Positions 8,503 through 16,061 of a stretch of 64,000 nucleotides of DNA are shown here, piece by piece; positions within the stretch are counted from its first letter, which is position 1, and each line of letters begins with the position of its first letter. The translations under genes were made by a program, and so were the position numbers. A model generated the notes under the pieces. That model saw nothing but the letters and a program-made list of their open reading frames with translations. It was not told the origin of the DNA and ran no database searches. The stretch is from Betaproteobacteria bacterium (lineage in GTDB: Bacteria; Pseudomonadota; Gammaproteobacteria; Burkholderiales; WYBJ01), in assembly GCA_009377585.1 (NCBI GenBank), contig WHTS01000007.1, positions 47,048 through 111,047 on the forward strand, read 5' to 3'.

Positions 8503-10170
8503 CTACCGCAGCGGTTGCGGCGGCCCGTAGCCGTAGAGCCAGAAATACTCGTCGTTCTCTCCGGGCCGCGTTCCCTCCCATACCTGGTGCCAGCCGGGTG
8601 GAATTTCGGGCGGTTCCGAACGCTCGCCTTGCGCCAGCAGCAGATCGCAGGTGCGCCGGCGCTCGGGCGCTTCCTCGCGATAGGTCACGATGCCGCCGAA
8701 GTAGTGCAGCATGGCGCGCTGCGATTCGCCGAGGCCGCGGCTGGAAATGCAATCGTACCCGGCGGGCAGCGTCTGGACGAGCTCGGCCACCATGCTGCGG
8801 TAGCTCTTGCTCGTATCGGCATAGTCCAGGAACAGGGTATTGAGCAATCCCCAGATGAGCGTCATGCCGGCCGCCCATACGACGACCGGACGCTCCAGCA
8901 TGCGCTCGAGCTTCGCCAGCAACGCGACCCAGAGGCCGCAGAAAGCGATGGCGGCCAGCAGTGGCAACCAGCGCACGTGGCTGTCGTAAGCGGGCTGCAG
9001 CTTGTGAAGATGGCGTGAGAGTCGCCCGGGGATGCCGAGCTCGAGCCCGCTCCAGTACACCCAGGCTACAACGGCGAAGAAACTGAAGCCCATCACGCCG
9101 AACCAGTACATCGAGTTGGATGCGCCGCGACGCATGTTGTCGACCGCCGGCGCGGCCAGCAAGGCGAGCGGCACGAGCAGTGGCATGGCATGCAGCTCGC
9201 GCATGGGCCCGCACGCGCTGAGGACCATGAGCGCCACCGCGAACACGACTACCGGAAGCTGAACTGCCGGCCGGCCGAAATGGGACACGCGGGTTCCCCA
9301 TAACACCCAAAGCGCGAGCGGCAGCGACGGCCATGCGTACCACGGCAGGATGCGAAGATAGTGCAGGCGATCGTTATGAAAGCTCGCCTCCTGGGTACCG
9401 AGGAAGCAGGCGGACGTATGTGTCCACCACTGCCAGAAGAGCTCGCTCGATTGCGAGTAAAGGGCGAGGGGCCAGATCAGAAGCCAGGGCACAACCGCGC
9501 CCAGCGCGGCGGCCGCGCCGGGCAGCGTCGCACGCCGGCGCCAGGCCCGGCACCCCAGCACCAGGATTGCAGCCGCGAGGGCGAGCACGCCCGGCGCGAA
9601 CAGGCCCTTCGCCATGAAGCACAGGCCCGCCCCGGTGCCGAGCCATAGGCCGCCGGCGATCGCCCGCCGCGGCATCAGGGCGAGTCCGTAGCAGCCGATG
9701 GCGAAGCCGGCGACCAAGGCGCTGTCGGCAATCAGCTGATGAGCGCGCACGGCGAGCCCGACCGATCCGAGCAACAGCAAGGTGGCAACCCAGCCTCGAT
9801 TGCGGCCGTGCAACTCTCGTCCCGCGGCCGCGGTGAAGCCGAACATAATCGCAATGTATGCCGCCGTTGCGAGCCGGGCGCCGTCGTGCACGGGAAGCAG
9901 GAAGGAAAACGCCTTTGCGAATAGCGCCGCGGTCAGTATGTAGAGCGGCGGCTGCTGCATGAACGGTTCGCCCGCAAGCATCGGCACGGTCCAGCTGCCG
10001 CCTTGCAAGACTGAATAGACCAGGCCGAAGGTATACGCTTCGTCCGGCTTCCAGGGATCGTGACCCATCAGCCCGGGGATGATCCAGGCTGCGCAGATCG
10101 ACAAGGTAAGAGCGACCATGACGTTGTTGTTGGCGGGTCGCTCGGTTCGAATCGCGTTCAGCACCGGCAT
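8503..10170 (-). CDS. GT-C membrane glycosyltransferase (ArnT/PMT-like, GT39/GT83)
   Basis: An integral inner-membrane protein of 555 residues with about a dozen hydrophobic spans, a moderate C-terminal soluble part and no signal peptide. The first periplasmic loop carries DPWKPDEAY near residue 37, where ArnT/PMT-type GT-C enzymes place their catalytic acidic residue, followed by GEPFMQQPPLY, also typical. Relatives move a sugar from a polyprenyl-phosphate donor to lipid A or protein. The acceptor is not deducible. The C-terminal 120 residues (AGYDCISSRGLGESQ region) resemble the periplasmic part of such enzymes. It is convergent with GH57 and divergent from yheS. Confidence 0.85.
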   Translation of the reverse strand: MPVLNAIRTERPANNNVMVALTLSICAAWIIPGLMGHDPWKPDEAYTFGLVYSVLQGGSWTVPMLAGEPFMQQPPLYILTAALFAKAFSFLLPVHDGARLATAAYIAIMFGFTAAAGRELHGRNRGWVATLLLLGSVGLAVRAHQLIADSALVAGFAIGCYGLALMPRRAIAGGLWLGTGAGLCFMAKGLFAPGVLALAAAILVLGCRAWRRRATLPGAAAALGAVVPWLLIWPLALYSQSSELFWQWWTHTSACFLGTQEASFHNDRLHYLRILPWYAWPSLPLALWVLWGTRVSHFGRPAVQLPVVVFAVALMVLSACGPMRELHAMPLLVPLALLAAPAVDNMRRGASNSMYWFGVMGFSFFAVVAWVYWSGLELGIPGRLSRHLHKLQPAYDSHVRWLPLLAAIAFCGLWVALLAKLERMLERPVVVWAAGMTLIWGLLNTLFLDYADTSKSYRSMVAELVQTLPAGYDCISSRGLGESQRAMLHYFGGIVTYREEAPERRRTCDLLLAQGERSEPPEIPPGWHQVWEGTRPGENDEYFWLYGYGPPQPLR

Positions 10171-10400
10171 ATTCTACGTGAACGCCGCCTGCATGGTTTC
10201 GATCGGGCACGGGCCAAATCCTGATGCGGTACGCCCAGCAGGCGCGAATTCACGCTGGCTTGCTTCGGGTTGGCTGCCACCGCGTGCGAGTCACCCCGGT
10301 CGATCTTCCTCGGCGCATTGCTTCGTGGCCATCGTGCTGTCGGCGGCGCTGCTTGAACTACAATTCGTACCGTATCGAGTTGCCGCAAACCTGTCCCGCC

Positions 10401-12338
10401 TTGATCACTCTGCGCAACCTCTCCATCGTCCGGGGCGCTCGCGTGCTTGCCTCGGAAGTGAATCTCACCTTGCATGCCGGCAGCCGCATCGGCGTGGTCG
10501 GTTCGAACGGCTGCGGCAAGTCGACGCTGCTCGCGCTTCTTGCCGGCGACCTGGGCGCCGAAAGCGGCGACATCGACATGCCGCCCGGGCTTGCGATCGC
10601 GCGCGTGCTGCAGGACACGCCCGCGGTCGAACGCGCGGCAATCGACTACGTGCTCGACGGCGACGCAGATCTGCGCGCCGTGCAGGCGGCACTGGATGAG
10701 GCGCAGGCGGCGCATCACGGCGGCGAGGTGGCCCGACTGCATGACAAGCTCGAAGCGATCGATGGCTACCGCGCGCAGAGTCGAGCAGCGACGCTCTTGC
10801 ATGGTCTCGGCTTTGCGTTCGAGGAGCATTCGGCGCCGGTGGCCTCGTTCTCGGGCGGTTGGCGCATGCGCCTGAATCTCGCCCGAGCATTGATCGCGCG
10901 TTCGGATCTGTTGTTGCTCGACGAGCCGACCAATCACCTGGACCTGGATGCCATCGTCTGGCTCGAGCGCTGGCTTGCCGGCTATCCCGGGACGTTGTTT
11001 CTGGTCTCGCACGACCGGGAGTTTCTCGATGCGACCGTCCAGCGCGTGCTGCACTTCGATGGCCGCACCATCGTGAGCTACAGCGGTAACTACGCCGCGT
11101 TCGAAACGGCGCGTGCGGGGGCGCTGGCCACGCAGCAGGCCGCGTACGCGAAGCAGCAACGCGAGATCGAGCACCTGCGCCGGTTCGTGGACCGGTTTCG
11201 TGCCAAGGCGACCAAGGCCAGCCAGGCGCAAAGCCGGCTCAAGGCGCTTGCGCGCATGGAGGCGATCGCACCAGCCCACGTCGACTCGGCGTTCGGTTTC
11301 CGCTTCGATTCGCCGACGGCCGCGCCCAGTCCGCTGATCGTTCTGCAAGGCGCGAGATTGGGCTACGGCGAGCGCACGGTACTGCACGAAGTCGAGCTCT
11401 CCATCCTGCCCGGTTCGCGCCTTGCGCTGCTGGGACGCAACGGCGCCGGCAAGTCGACCCTGGTGAAGGCGCTCGCCGCTGCCGAATCGCCACTCGCGGG
11501 CAAGCGCACCGAGGGACGAGGGCTCGCGATCGGCTACTTCGCGCAGCATCAGCTGGAGCAGCTGCGCGACGACGAAAGCGCATTGCAGCATCTAATGCGG
11601 ACAAATGCGCGGACCAATGCGCGGACCAATGCGCGGACCAATGCGCGGATCGATGCGGACGCCCGCGAGCAGGATCTGCGCGACTACCTCGGGCGGTTCG
11701 GATTCGGCGGCGATCAGGCGTTGGTGCCGGTCGGCTCGTTCTCCGGCGGAGAGCGCTCGCGGCTCGCGCTGGCGCTGATCGTGCGCCGGCGTCCCAACCT
11801 GCTGCTGCTGGACGAGCCCACCAATCATCTCGACCTTGAGATGCGGCATGCGCTCACGCTGGCGCTGCAGGAATACGAGGGCGCGGTGGTGCTGGTCTCG
11901 CACGACCGGCACATGGTGCGCACGACCGCCGACGAGCTTTGGCTGGTGGCCGGCGGGCGGGTTTCTCCGTTCGATGGCGATCTGGATGACTATCGCGCCT
12001 GGCTCCAGTCCGACAAGCCTGCCCGTCCAGGCTCGGCCGACGCCCGCGCGGGCCGCAAAGAGGAGCGGCGGGAACGTGCACGGCGCCAGGACGAAGCCGC
12101 CGCCCGGCGCCGTCCGCTCGAGAGCGAGATTCGCGCGCTCGAAAATGAGATGGACGCGCTCGGCGACGAAACCGACGCCATCGATGGCAGGCTGATCGAG
12201 GCCGCGTCCGGCAGTGTCGATGCCGGCGTCATTGCGGATTTGCAGAAGCGCCGGGCAGAAATCGCGACGAGAGTGCAGGTAGCCGAGGAACGCTGGTACG
12301 AACTGCAGGACGCATTGAGCGTGCTGGAGCAGGCCTGA
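10401..12338 (+). CDS. yheS: ABC-F family ATPase YheS
   Basis: A soluble ribosome-associated ABC-F protein with two ATPase domains and no membrane spans. Walker A motifs are GSNGCGKST (about residue 35) and GRNGAGKST (about residue 350). Signatures FSGGWRMRLNLA and FSGGERSRLALA are each followed by LLLLDEPTNHLDL. The linker RFRAKATKASQAQSR is the ABC-F tRNA-contacting arm. The sequence follows E. coli YheS closely, including a C-terminal coiled coil. I chose the TTG at 10401 (protein starts ITLRNLSIVRG) because the homology begins there. Upstream codons read unlike YheS. A four-fold TNAR repeat interrupts the second domain. Confidence 0.93.
   Translation: MITLRNLSIVRGARVLASEVNLTLHAGSRIGVVGSNGCGKSTLLALLAGDLGAESGDIDMPPGLAIARVLQDTPAVERAAIDYVLDGDADLRAVQAALDEAQAAHHGGEVARLHDKLEAIDGYRAQSRAATLLHGLGFAFEEHSAPVASFSGGWRMRLNLARALIARSDLLLLDEPTNHLDLDAIVWLERWLAGYPGTLFLVSHDREFLDATVQRVLHFDGRTIVSYSGNYAAFETARAGALATQQAAYAKQQREIEHLRRFVDRFRAKATKASQAQSRLKALARMEAIAPAHVDSAFGFRFDSPTAAPSPLIVLQGARLGYGERTVLHEVELSILPGSRLALLGRNGAGKSTLVKALAAAESPLAGKRTEGRGLAIGYFAQHQLEQLRDDESALQHLMRTNARTNARTNARTNARIDADAREQDLRDYLGRFGFGGDQALVPVGSFSGGERSRLALALIVRRRPNLLLLDEPTNHLDLEMRHALTLALQEYEGAVVLVSHDRHMVRTTADELWLVAGGRVSPFDGDLDDYRAWLQSDKPARPGSADARAGRKEERRERARRQDEAAARRRPLESEIRALENEMDALGDETDAIDGRLIEAASGSVDAGVIADLQKRRAEIATRVQVAEERWYELQDALSVLEQA
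11601..11648 (+). repeat. 12-bp coding minisatellite, four copies (TNAR)
   Basis: Four back-to-back units of ACCAATGCGCGG (the first with one change) encode TNARTNARTNARTNAR, residues 401-416 of YheS. They sit between the GYFAQHQLEQL strand and the LRDYLGRFGF segment, where the E. coli protein as I recall it has only a short loop. The copies are almost identical, so the array is recent. Confidence 0.9.
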
Positions 12339-12472
12339 CTCGGATGTCGAGTCGATGGCGGATGCGAGCGCAGCGCTGTCGACAGGTGCCCAGGTTGAAC
12401 GCGCCGGAATGGCGCAATTGCACCCGATCGATGTGGCTGCGCGCAGCGCTTTCGCGCGTCCGCGTTCACGAT

Positions 12473-12478
12473 TAGAAT
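12473..12478 (+). promoter_or_regulatory. Probable -10 box ahead of the manganese riboswitch
   Basis: TAGAAT lies 13 nt before the first conserved riboswitch bases (GGGGAGTAG). The -35 position (12450-12455, TTTCGC) is a poor match, so this is a modest call supported mostly by location. Confidence 0.45.
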
Positions 12479-12484
12479 TACAGC

Positions 12485-12608
12485 CGTCATCGGGGAGTAG
12501 CCGACCCGCGGTTCGAGCAGGTGAATGCGCGGGTGGATGCGTCAACACACTTGGCCGCAAGGTCATGGCGTATCCGGCGTGTGACGCCTGGCGAGACCTT
12601 TGGCATCG
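12485..12608 (+). promoter_or_regulatory. yybP-ykoY manganese riboswitch
   Basis: The leader has both conserved ends of the yybP-ykoY class: GGGGAGTAGCCG at 12492-12503 and CTGGCGAGACCTTTG at 12588-12602. Between them are variable stems, including GTCAACACAC pairing with GTGTGACG. In known examples Mn2+ binds between two loops and turns on expression of exporters. The gene that follows is a UPF0016/TMEM165 protein, a family often controlled by this element, which fits well. The switch ends about 76 nt before the chosen start codon, leaving room for an expression platform. Confidence 0.88.
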
Positions 12609-12683
12609 ACGGGCCGCTTGAGGGATCGGGCGGGGCTCGTCGTGCCAACGGTTCTGCGCCCGTCCCCACACGAGGTTACCCCG

Positions 12684-13247
12684 GTGCCCGCCTTGCTCAC
12701 TTCGACTGCCGTCGTCGCGGTTGCCGAGATCGGCGACAAAACCCAACTGCTTTCGTTGCTGCTTGCGGCCCGCTACCGGCGGCCGCTGCCGATCATCGCC
12801 GCCATCCTGCTCGCCACGATCGCCAACCATGCGCTCGCCGCCTGGATCGGCGACCGGATCGCCGCGGAGCTCGGATCGCAAGGACTGCGCTGGCTGCTCG
12901 GGATCTCGTTCAGCGCCATCGCCGTGTGGGCGCTATGGCCGGATCGAATGGACGGCGAGGTCCACGCCAGCGCCAGGCTGGGCGTGTTTGCCACTTCGCT
13001 CCTGGCTTTCTTCCTGGCCGAGATGGGAGACAAGACGCAGGTAGCCACCGTGGCGTTGGCTGCACGCTATGGCGATCTCTACTGGGTGCTGGTCGGCACG
13101 ACGCTCGGCATGATGTGCGCCAACGTTCCCGCCGTCCTGCTTGGCGAGCGGGTGATCCGGCTTTGCCCGATGAAATACATACGCTGGCTGGCCGCCGCGA
13201 TCTTCGCCATAGTGGGGGTGGCGGCTGTCGTCGCCCCGGTCGCCTGA
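12684..13247 (+). CDS. UPF0016/TMEM165 (MneA-like) manganese exporter
   Basis: A six-helix inner-membrane protein of 187 residues made of two homologous three-helix halves. Each half carries the family E-X-G-D-K-T motif: AEIGDKTQ near residue 15 and AEMGDKTQ near residue 115. Vibrio MneA of this family exports Mn2+, and the preceding riboswitch supports the same role here. The GTG at 12684 with GAGG 8 nt upstream is preferred. A TTG further upstream at 12600 lies inside the riboswitch and would add an unrelated leader. A strong bidirectional terminator follows directly. Confidence 0.88.
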   Translation: MPALLTSTAVVAVAEIGDKTQLLSLLLAARYRRPLPIIAAILLATIANHALAAWIGDRIAAELGSQGLRWLLGISFSAIAVWALWPDRMDGEVHASARLGVFATSLLAFFLAEMGDKTQVATVALAARYGDLYWVLVGTTLGMMCANVPAVLLGERVIRLCPMKYIRWLAAAIFAIVGVAAVVAPVA

Positions 13248-13251
13248 AAAG

Positions 13252-13277
13252 AAAAAAGCAGCCGACGCTGCTTTTTT
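13252..13277. terminator. Bidirectional intrinsic terminator between the exporter and rpmE
   Basis: Arms AAAAAAGCAGC (13252-13262) and GCTGCTTTTTT (13267-13277) pair perfectly around a 4-nt loop, with A and T tracts on both sides. It sits 5 nt after the exporter stop and 22 nt after the end of convergent rpmE, so it serves both. Confidence 0.92.
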
Positions 13278-13298
13278 CCGAGCCTACGCAGGCGCGAA

Positions 13299-13517
13299 TC
13301 AGGCCGCCTTGGCTCCCGTGCGGGCATATTTCTGCTTGAAGCGCTCCACGCGCCCCGCGGTATCGACGATCTTCTGCTTGCCGGTGTAGAACGGGTGGCA
13401 CGCCGAGCAGACCTCGACATGCAACGCCCGCCCCATGGTCGAGCGCGTGGTGAACGTATTGCCGCAACTGCAGGTGACGGCGATATCCGAATACTTCGGA
13501 TGACCTTTTTCCTTCAT
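13299..13517 (-). CDS. rpmE: Large ribosomal subunit protein bL31 (zinc form)
   Basis: A 72-residue ribosomal protein. The zinc-type Cys set is present: TCSCG near residue 16 and [10 protein letters not shown] near residue 37. This makes it the Zn-binding version rather than the Cys-less paralog used under zinc starvation. The start [11 protein letters not shown] and basic C-terminus are normal. Placement downstream of rho and trxA is the usual order in betaproteobacteria. It is about 200 nt from rho, so it may have its own promoter. Confidence 0.96.
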   Translation of the reverse strand: MKEKGHPKYSDIAVTCSCGNTFTTRSTMGRALHVEVCSACHPFYTGKQKIVDTAGRVERFKQKYARTGAKAA

Positions 13518-13662
13518 GGCGTGCTCCAGGGCTTGTGCCAGTAATCGTCAATTATCTGCGACAGATGGCCTTATGCGCAATTGTCAAAGCCTACCCGTGG
13601 CTTAGGAAACCGCCATATCGGGGCATCGGCGGAAAGATCAAGCCGGGGGTTTGGCAGCAATC

Positions 13663-13743
13663 CTTGCTTCATCGAGCCGAAGAAGTGGCGCGCGGCCCAC
13701 GGCGAGGTGTTTTGCTAACCTCGCTTCATCGAATCGAAGAAGT
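13663..13743 (-). repeat. Partial duplication of the 3' end of rho
   Basis: A 24-nt stretch at 13663-13686 copies, with three or four changes, the segment 13720-13743 that encodes the end of Rho (FFDSMKRG). On the minus strand the copy would read FFGSMKQG and continue without a stop for some codons. The two are 33 nt apart. This looks like remains of a short tandem duplication. Confidence 0.6.
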
Positions 13744-14974
13744 CCCCATTGGTCTTGGTGGCCCTGACCTTGTCGATCAGGAATTCGGCCGCTTCCAGCT
13801 CGTCCATCGGGTAGAGGAGCTTGCGCAGCACCCAGACCTTGGTGAGGATTTCGGGCTTGAGCAGGAGCTCCTCGCGCCGCGTGCCGGAGCGGTTGACGTT
13901 GATGGCGGGGAAGATCCGCTTCTCGTGCATGCGCCGGTCGAGGTGGATTTCCATGTTGCCGGTGCCCTTGAATTCCTCGTAGATCACGTCGTCCATGCGC
14001 GAACCGGTATCGATGAGCGCGGTGGCGATGATCGTGAGCGAGCCGCCTTCCTCGATGTTGCGGGCGGCGCCGAAGAACCGTTTCGGGCGCTGCAGCGCAT
14101 TGGCATCGACGCCGCCGGTCAGCACCTTGCCGGAGGCGGGAACGACGGTGTTATAGGCGCGAGCAAGCCGGGTGATGGAATCGAGCAGGATGACGACGTC
14201 CTTGCGATGCTCGACCAGGCGCTTTGCCTTCTCGATCACCATCTCGGCCACCTGCACGTGCCGCGTTGCCGGCTCGTCGAAGGTCGAGGAGACCACCTCG
14301 CCCTTCACCGAGCGCTGCATCTCGGTCACTTCCTCCGGGCGCTCGTCGATTAGCAGCACGATCAGCATCACCTCGGGGTGATTCGCCGTGATCGAGTGCG
14401 CGATGTGCTGCAGCATCACGGTCTTGCCCGCCTTGGGCGGCGAGACGATGAGGCCACGCTGGCCTTTGCCGACCGGCGCGATGATATCGATGATGCGGCC
14501 GGTCAGGTTCTCCTCCGCCTTGATGTCGCGCTCGAGCTTGAGATGGTCGGTGGGGTGGAGGGGCGTGAGGTTCTCGAACAGGATCTTGTGCTTGGCGTTC
14601 TCGGGCGGCTCGGAATTGACCTTGTCGACCTTCACCAGCGCGAAGTAGCGCTCGCCGTCCTTGGGGGTGCGAATCTCGCCCTCGATCGTATCCCCGGTAT
14701 GCAGATTGAAACGCCGGATCTGCGACGGGCTGACGTAGATGTCGTCGGTGCCCGCGAGGTACGAAGTATCGGGCGATCGCAGGAAGCCGAAGCCGTCCGG
14801 GAGCACTTCGAGGGTGCCGCCGCCATGGATCGTTTCACCCTTGCGCGCGTGATTCTTCAGCAGCGCGAAGATGAGATCCTGCTTGCGCATGCGGTTCGCG
14901 CCGTCGATCTCGTTCTTGACGGCCATATCCACGAGTTCGCCCACGTGGAGGTTCTTCAACTCGGACAAATGCAT
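13715..14974 (-). CDS. rho: Transcription termination factor Rho
   Basis: Hexameric RNA-dependent ATPase that ends transcription of untranslated RNA. It is 419 residues, exactly the E. coli length, when started at the ATG at 14974 ([18 protein letters not shown]). An upstream in-frame extension of 54 codons has low-complexity content and no homology. Features in order: N-terminal Rho_N helices, the RNA-binding cold-shock-like fold ([12 protein letters not shown] near residue 60), Walker [11 protein letters not shown] near residue 180, [11 protein letters not shown] near residue 265, and the Q-loop [11 protein letters not shown]. It follows trxA with a 145-nt gap that may hold an autoregulatory leader. 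Confidence 0.97.
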   Translation of the reverse strand: MHLSELKNLHVGELVDMAVKNEIDGANRMRKQDLIFALLKNHARKGETIHGGGTLEVLPDGFGFLRSPDTSYLAGTDDIYVSPSQIRRFNLHTGDTIEGEIRTPKDGERYFALVKVDKVNSEPPENAKHKILFENLTPLHPTDHLKLERDIKAEENLTGRIIDIIAPVGKGQRGLIVSPPKAGKTVMLQHIAHSITANHPEVMLIVLLIDERPEEVTEMQRSVKGEVVSSTFDEPATRHVQVAEMVIEKAKRLVEHRKDVVILLDSITRLARAYNTVVPASGKVLTGGVDANALQRPKRFFGAARNIEEGGSLTIIATALIDTGSRMDDVIYEEFKGTGNMEIHLDRRMHEKRIFPAINVNRSGTRREELLLKPEILTKVWVLRKLLYPMDELEAAEFLIDKVRATKTNGDFFDSMKRG

Positions 14975-15119
14975 AGACGGGAGCCTGGGAGTCGTCCCCT
15001 CGGGAGACGAGGATTCGGATCGAGGTGTTGGCGCAGCAGGGATTTCGTCTGGAAGCACGAGGGCCCGCGGGATGGCAGCGGGAGAGACTTCCGACTTGTT
15101 TCGGGAAAGACTAGCCGGT

Positions 15120-15446
15120 TCAGATATTGCTGTCAATGAACGCGGTGAGCTGGGACTTCGATACTGCGCCCACCTTGGTGGCTTCGGCGTTGCCGTTCTT
15201 GAACAGGATCAGGGTCGGGATGCCCCGAATGCCGTACTTCGGCGGGATTGCCTGGCTCTGGTCGACGTTGACCTTGGCGACTTTGAGCCGGCCCGAATAT
15301 TCCTTGGCGATCTCGTCGAGCGTGGGTGCGATCATCTTGCACGGGCCGCACCATTCCGCCCAGAAATCCACCAGCACGGGGGTGCCGGATTTCAAAACTT
15401 CTGCGTCGAACGTCTCGTCGCTGACGTGAAGGACATGTTCGCTCAT
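15120..15446 (-). CDS. trxA: Thioredoxin 1
   Basis: A 108-residue cytoplasmic dithiol reductase. The active site WCGPCK lies near residue 33 and the cis-Pro loop GIRGIPTL near residue 75. [20 protein letters not shown] is typical of class-I thioredoxin. It lies upstream of rho on the same strand, the conserved trxA-rho order, and is divergent from fdxA. Confidence 0.97.
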   Translation of the reverse strand: MSEHVLHVSDETFDAEVLKSGTPVLVDFWAEWCGPCKMIAPTLDEIAKEYSGRLKVAKVNVDQSQAIPPKYGIRGIPTLILFKNGNAEATKVGAVSKSQLTAFIDSNI

Positions 15447-15573
15447 GGATGGACCAGGGGGTGACCAGGGATGAATGCGATGCTGCGGGCCGCTATTCGG
15501 TAGTCGATTCGGCGCGGTCCGATTCCTATGCTACCCAAATTCGGCCAGGGTGGGAAGAAATACGGCTCCAGCC

Positions 15574-15601
15574 TTGGTGAGCGCGACCCATCTGTTAGAA
15601 T
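15574..15601 (+). promoter_or_regulatory. Candidate sigma-70 promoter for fdxA
   Basis: TTGGTG (15574-15579) and TAGAAT (15596-15601) are separated by 16 nt, and the -10 box ends 33 nt before the fdxA ATG. It is the only good hexamer pair I see in the trxA-fdxA divergent gap. Confidence 0.55.
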
Positions 15602-15634
15602 TCTCCGATTGCGCCGCAACACCGAGTTTTTCTC

Positions 15635-15961
15635 ATGACTTACGTCGTTACCGAGTCTTGCATCAAGTGCAAGTATACCGATTGCGTGGATGTCTGCCCG
15701 GTCGATTGCTTCCGCGAAGGCCCCAATTTCCTGGCGATCGACCCGGATGAGTGCATCGATTGCACGTTGTGCGTCGCGGAATGCCCGGTCGAGGCCATCT
15801 ACGCCGAAGACGACGTGCCGGAAAACCAGCGGGCTTTCATCCAGATCAACGCCGAGCTGGCCAAGGCCTGGCCGCCGATCATCGAGAAGAAGCCTGCGCC
15901 GTCGGACGCCGACGAGTGGACGAAGGTCAAGGACAAGCGCGACCTGCTCGACAAAGGTTAG
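15635..15961 (+). CDS. fdxA: Seven-iron ferredoxin FdxA
   Basis: A 108-residue electron carrier with one [3Fe-4S] and one [4Fe-4S] cluster. The Cys pattern at the N-terminus ([17 protein letters not shown]) and [17 protein letters not shown] near residue 40 match the FdxA family, as does the acidic, Lys-rich C-terminal extension. The partner is not evident. Conserved linkage with trxA, rho and the recombination genes in related bacteria is positional only. Confidence 0.94.
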   Translation: MTYVVTESCIKCKYTDCVDVCPVDCFREGPNFLAIDPDECIDCTLCVAECPVEAIYAEDDVPENQRAFIQINAELAKAWPPIIEKKPAPSDADEWTKVKDKRDLLDKG

Positions 15962-16061
15962 CGTCCCGCCCTGCCGGGCCAGTTCGCTGCAGCCTCGGCA
16001 GCCCGGGCGCATGGCGTCCCCTCGAACCACCCGATGACCTTGCCGCTGTGAAGCGCTGAAT

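Noticed and set aside
11601..11648. Possible CRISPR array
   Set aside because: The units are contiguous 12-nt repeats without spacers inside a conserved gene. It is a coding minisatellite.
12600..12683. TTG start giving the manganese exporter a 28-residue leader
   Set aside because: The codon lies inside the riboswitch aptamer, and the leader is hydrophilic and unlike the family.
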